Assembly (NCBI RefSeq): GCF_002741075.1
Contig: NZ_CP016634.1
Location: forward strand, 5,384,501-5,448,500
Length of the DNA: 64,000 nt
Direction: 5' to 3'
Source of the DNA: Pseudomonas putida
GTDB lineage: Bacteria; Pseudomonadota; Gammaproteobacteria; Pseudomonadales; Pseudomonadaceae
Shown here: one piece after another, positions 62,795-64,000 of the stretch
Layout: each line of letters opens with the position of its first letter
Position numbering within the stretch: position 1 is the stretch's first letter
Program-made: the position numbers and the translations under genes
The notes under the pieces: generated by a model
What the model saw: only the letters and a program-made list of their open reading frames with translations
Told to the model about the DNA's origin: nothing
The model's database searches: none

Positions 62795-63247
62795 TCAGGC
62801 GGCTTTCTGCTCCAAGCTTTCCCACCCCAGGCAAGCCAACGCCAATGTACGCGGAACCGCTTCACGACCACTGCTGTAGCGGCTGACGCTACGGGCGCTG
62901 ACGCCCAGCGCTTCGGCAGCCTGGTCGAGCGTCATCCGGTGCCGCAAACGCCAGCGAATGAAAATGCGGGTATTTTCATCAGGGGCATTCTGGGCAAGCG
63001 CGTCCAGCAGCAGGGTATCCGCACCAATCTGAATATCCAGCGCCGGCCACTCCACCGACCATCCCCCGTCGCCCAATACGACCCCTTCAAACGCTTTGCG
63101 CTTGGATAATGGCGCCAATCCAGGATACGTCTTGAGCGCATCGCTCATATCAAGGGTGAAATGCTGACCATTGGTAAAGGTAAGCTCAAGGCTGGTGCCC
63201 GATCGAGGCTGCACACTCTTCAGACGGGGACGTTTCATCGATGCCAT
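62795..63247 (-). CDS. DUF2442 protein with C-terminal HTH (antitoxin-like)
   Basis: A 150-residue protein. The N-terminal DUF2442 domain (LELTFTNGQHFTLDMSDALK; FEGVVLGDGGWSVEWPALDI) is followed by an XRE HTH (MTLDQAAEALGVSARSVSRY). DUF2442 proteins pair with DUF4160 as toxin-antitoxin-like modules. The start could be 63256 (GTG), 63247 or 63238. The DUF4160 partner upstream is only a remnant. Confidence 0.8.
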   Translation of the reverse strand: MASMKRPRLKSVQPRSGTSLELTFTNGQHFTLDMSDALKTYPGLAPLSKRKAFEGVVLGDGGWSVEWPALDIQIGADTLLLDALAQNAPDENTRIFIRWRLRHRMTLDQAAEALGVSARSVSRYSSGREAVPRTLALACLGWESLEQKAA

Positions 63248-63380
63248 TTCATCCACTCCTTCAACAAATCGGCCTGATTGGCCGCGACCCAGGCCAAGGC
63301 CTCCTGCACCACTTTGGCAGGTGCCCTACCTTGGGAAACAGTCACAGATTCCAGACTGATCACCACGTCCACCTGTAGTG
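63235..63380 (-). pseudogene. DUF4160 remnant (C-terminal part)
   Basis: A minus-strand frame reads VDVVISLESVTVSQGRAPAK, then VVQEALAWVAANQADLLKEW and MKWHR before TGA (63235-63237), overlapping the DUF2442 start as DUF4160 genes do. The N-terminal half is absent; upstream the sequence becomes the relE remnant. The junction is near 63375-63385. Confidence 0.65.
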
Positions 63381-63565
63381 GTCAGATACCCGCTACTTCG
63401 CAGCTTGATCTTGTAGCAATCTGGCAACCCATGCAGCCGCTTCGCCTCGACTCTCGGATTCAGCAAAACCGAAACGAGCTTTTTCTTGAGTTGCTGGCGG
63501 ACCGTATCCCCCAGCTTTTGCCATTCTTTTAGCGCCCGCGCATCGAACTCAAGGCTCTAGGTCAT
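63381..63565 (-). pseudogene. relE toxin remnant
   Basis: From ATG 63565, overlapping the relB end, the frame reads M-T-stop (TAG at codon 3), then SLEFDARALKEWQKLGDTVR, QQLKKKLVSVLLNPRVEAKR and LHGLPDCYKIKLRSSGY, clear RelE sequence. It ends about 35 residues short of the usual length, where the DUF4160 remnant begins. Two lesions make it inactive. Confidence 0.8.
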
Positions 63566-63794
63566 CCAGAGAAACCTTCACTCGCTGAGGGTCGGCAAGG
63601 CGCTCGCGAACAGTCGCCAGCAGCGCTTCATCCTCATCGGTCATCAGTACAGGTTTAAAGGGTAGTTGCCCGCGCTCGGCGACATATTGCAGCGTTTGGC
63701 GCATAAGCTCGGAGGGCGTGACACCCAAACGCTCAAGCTCACGATAGGCCCGGTTTTTGAGGTCGTCGTCGATACGGACATTGATTGAGGCCAT
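63549..63794 (-). CDS. relB: RelB/DinJ-family antitoxin
   Basis: An 81-residue ribbon-helix-helix antitoxin (MASINVRIDDDLKNRAYREL; ERLGVTPSELMRQTLQYVAE). Intact, although its relE partner is broken, so it is an orphan antitoxin and possible autorepressor. Its end overlaps the relE start. The palindromic operator lies just upstream. Confidence 0.88.
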   Translation of the reverse strand: MASINVRIDDDLKNRAYRELERLGVTPSELMRQTLQYVAERGQLPFKPVLMTDEDEALLATVRERLADPQRVKVSLDDLEP

Positions 63795-63804
63795 GATGGC
63801 GCGC

Positions 63805-63834
63805 TCACTGTAATGACATTTGTCTTTACAGTGA
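63805..63834. promoter_or_regulatory. Near-perfect 30-bp palindrome, relB operator
   Basis: TCACTGTAA (63805-63813) and TTACAGTGA (63826-63834) flank an inner GACA-TT-TGTC dyad. It lies 11 bp upstream of the relB start and resembles E. coli relO-type sites. Confidence 0.75.
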
Positions 63835-63880
63835 CGTGATTCTGAGGATCAGACAAGCACCTGGGTGGCACAAGCCGACG

Positions 63881-63910
63881 AAGGCTCACCTTTACGGTGG
63901 GCCTTTTTTG
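63881..63910 (+). terminator. Second copy of the GGTGGGCC terminator
   Basis: AAGGCTCACC and GGTGGGCCTTTTTT pair around TTTAC. The 3' arm and the following GTTTCCG are identical to the copy at 62643-62663. Confidence 0.8.
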
Positions 63911-63987
63911 TTTCCGCTGACGCCCATCAACCTCTCCCCCCGCATCTCCCTTAGCCTGAAATCCCAGGCCAAAACGGAGCATGCGTC

Positions 63988-64000
63988 ATGGCCAAGAAAT
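63988..64000 (+). CDS. Start of a gene cut by the right edge
   Basis: ATG at 63988 with CGGAG upstream reads MAKK before the window ends. Too short to identify. Confidence 0.4.

Noticed and set aside
62404..62871. 155-aa minus frame across attR
   Set aside because: Runs through the integrase end, att core and terminator; typical tRNA-antisense artefact.

Overview
The window is a chromosomal segment of a high-GC gammaproteobacterium, almost certainly the Pseudomonas putida group. The backbone order cdhR-caiX-cdhCAB, gbdR, sdaB, cbcXWV, hisFA/hisH/hisB, asmA, mutY, yggX matches the arrangement I know from Pseudomonas, and there are many P. putida-type REP inverted repeats between genes. Identifications rest on reading the proteins and gene order; no database search was run.

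Region 1 (1-11.5 kb) is a carnitine / glycine betaine block. It holds a divergent AraC-type regulator (cdhR, cut by the left edge), the carnitine degradation operon caiX-cdhC-cdhA-cdhB, the glycine-betaine regulator gbdR, the L-serine dehydratase sdaB, and the choline-betaine-carnitine ABC transporter cbcXWV. Both AraC-type control regions show tandem half-sites spaced exactly 21 bp. The ATPase gene cbcV carries an in-frame TGA that separates its Walker A motif from its ABC signature.

Region 2 (11.6-30.9 kb) is housekeeping. It holds histidine biosynthesis (hisF, hisA, a DUF2164 gene, hisH, hisB), asmA-mutY-yggX, tRNA-Phe, two small membrane proteins, ppk2, a GABA-type permease, a four-gene basic amino acid ABC transporter, a methyltransferase, an mdtJI-like SMR pair with a possible leader ORF, a DUF2975/YozG-like pair with a 19-bp palindrome, two lipoproteins and tRNA-Thr(TGT).

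Region 3 (30,887-62,614) is an apparently complete 31.7-kb myovirus prophage of the P2/HP1/K139 type, inserted in the 3' half of tRNA-Thr and bounded by a 49-bp direct repeat. From the left it holds a sparse accessory arm with a LexA-boxed two-gene cassette; a long minus-strand late operon (baseplate, fibre, tape measure, frameshifted chaperone, Rz/Rz1, endolysin, holin, tube, sheath, head completion, small terminase, capsid, scaffold); plus-strand large terminase, portal and Ogr; a switch with two tandem paralogous repressors facing a Cro-like gene; a primase-helicase replication module; and a DUF4224 gene and tyrosine integrase at the right end. The repressors lack a LexA-type peptidase domain, so the SOS-boxed cassette at the opposite end is a good candidate for a Tum-like antirepressor.

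Region 4 (62.6-64 kb) is a decayed toxin-antitoxin patch: a DUF2442/HTH gene, a DUF4160 remnant fused to a broken relE remnant, and an intact relB with a near-perfect 30-bp palindromic operator. It lies between two copies of the same type of terminator. A new gene begins at the right edge.
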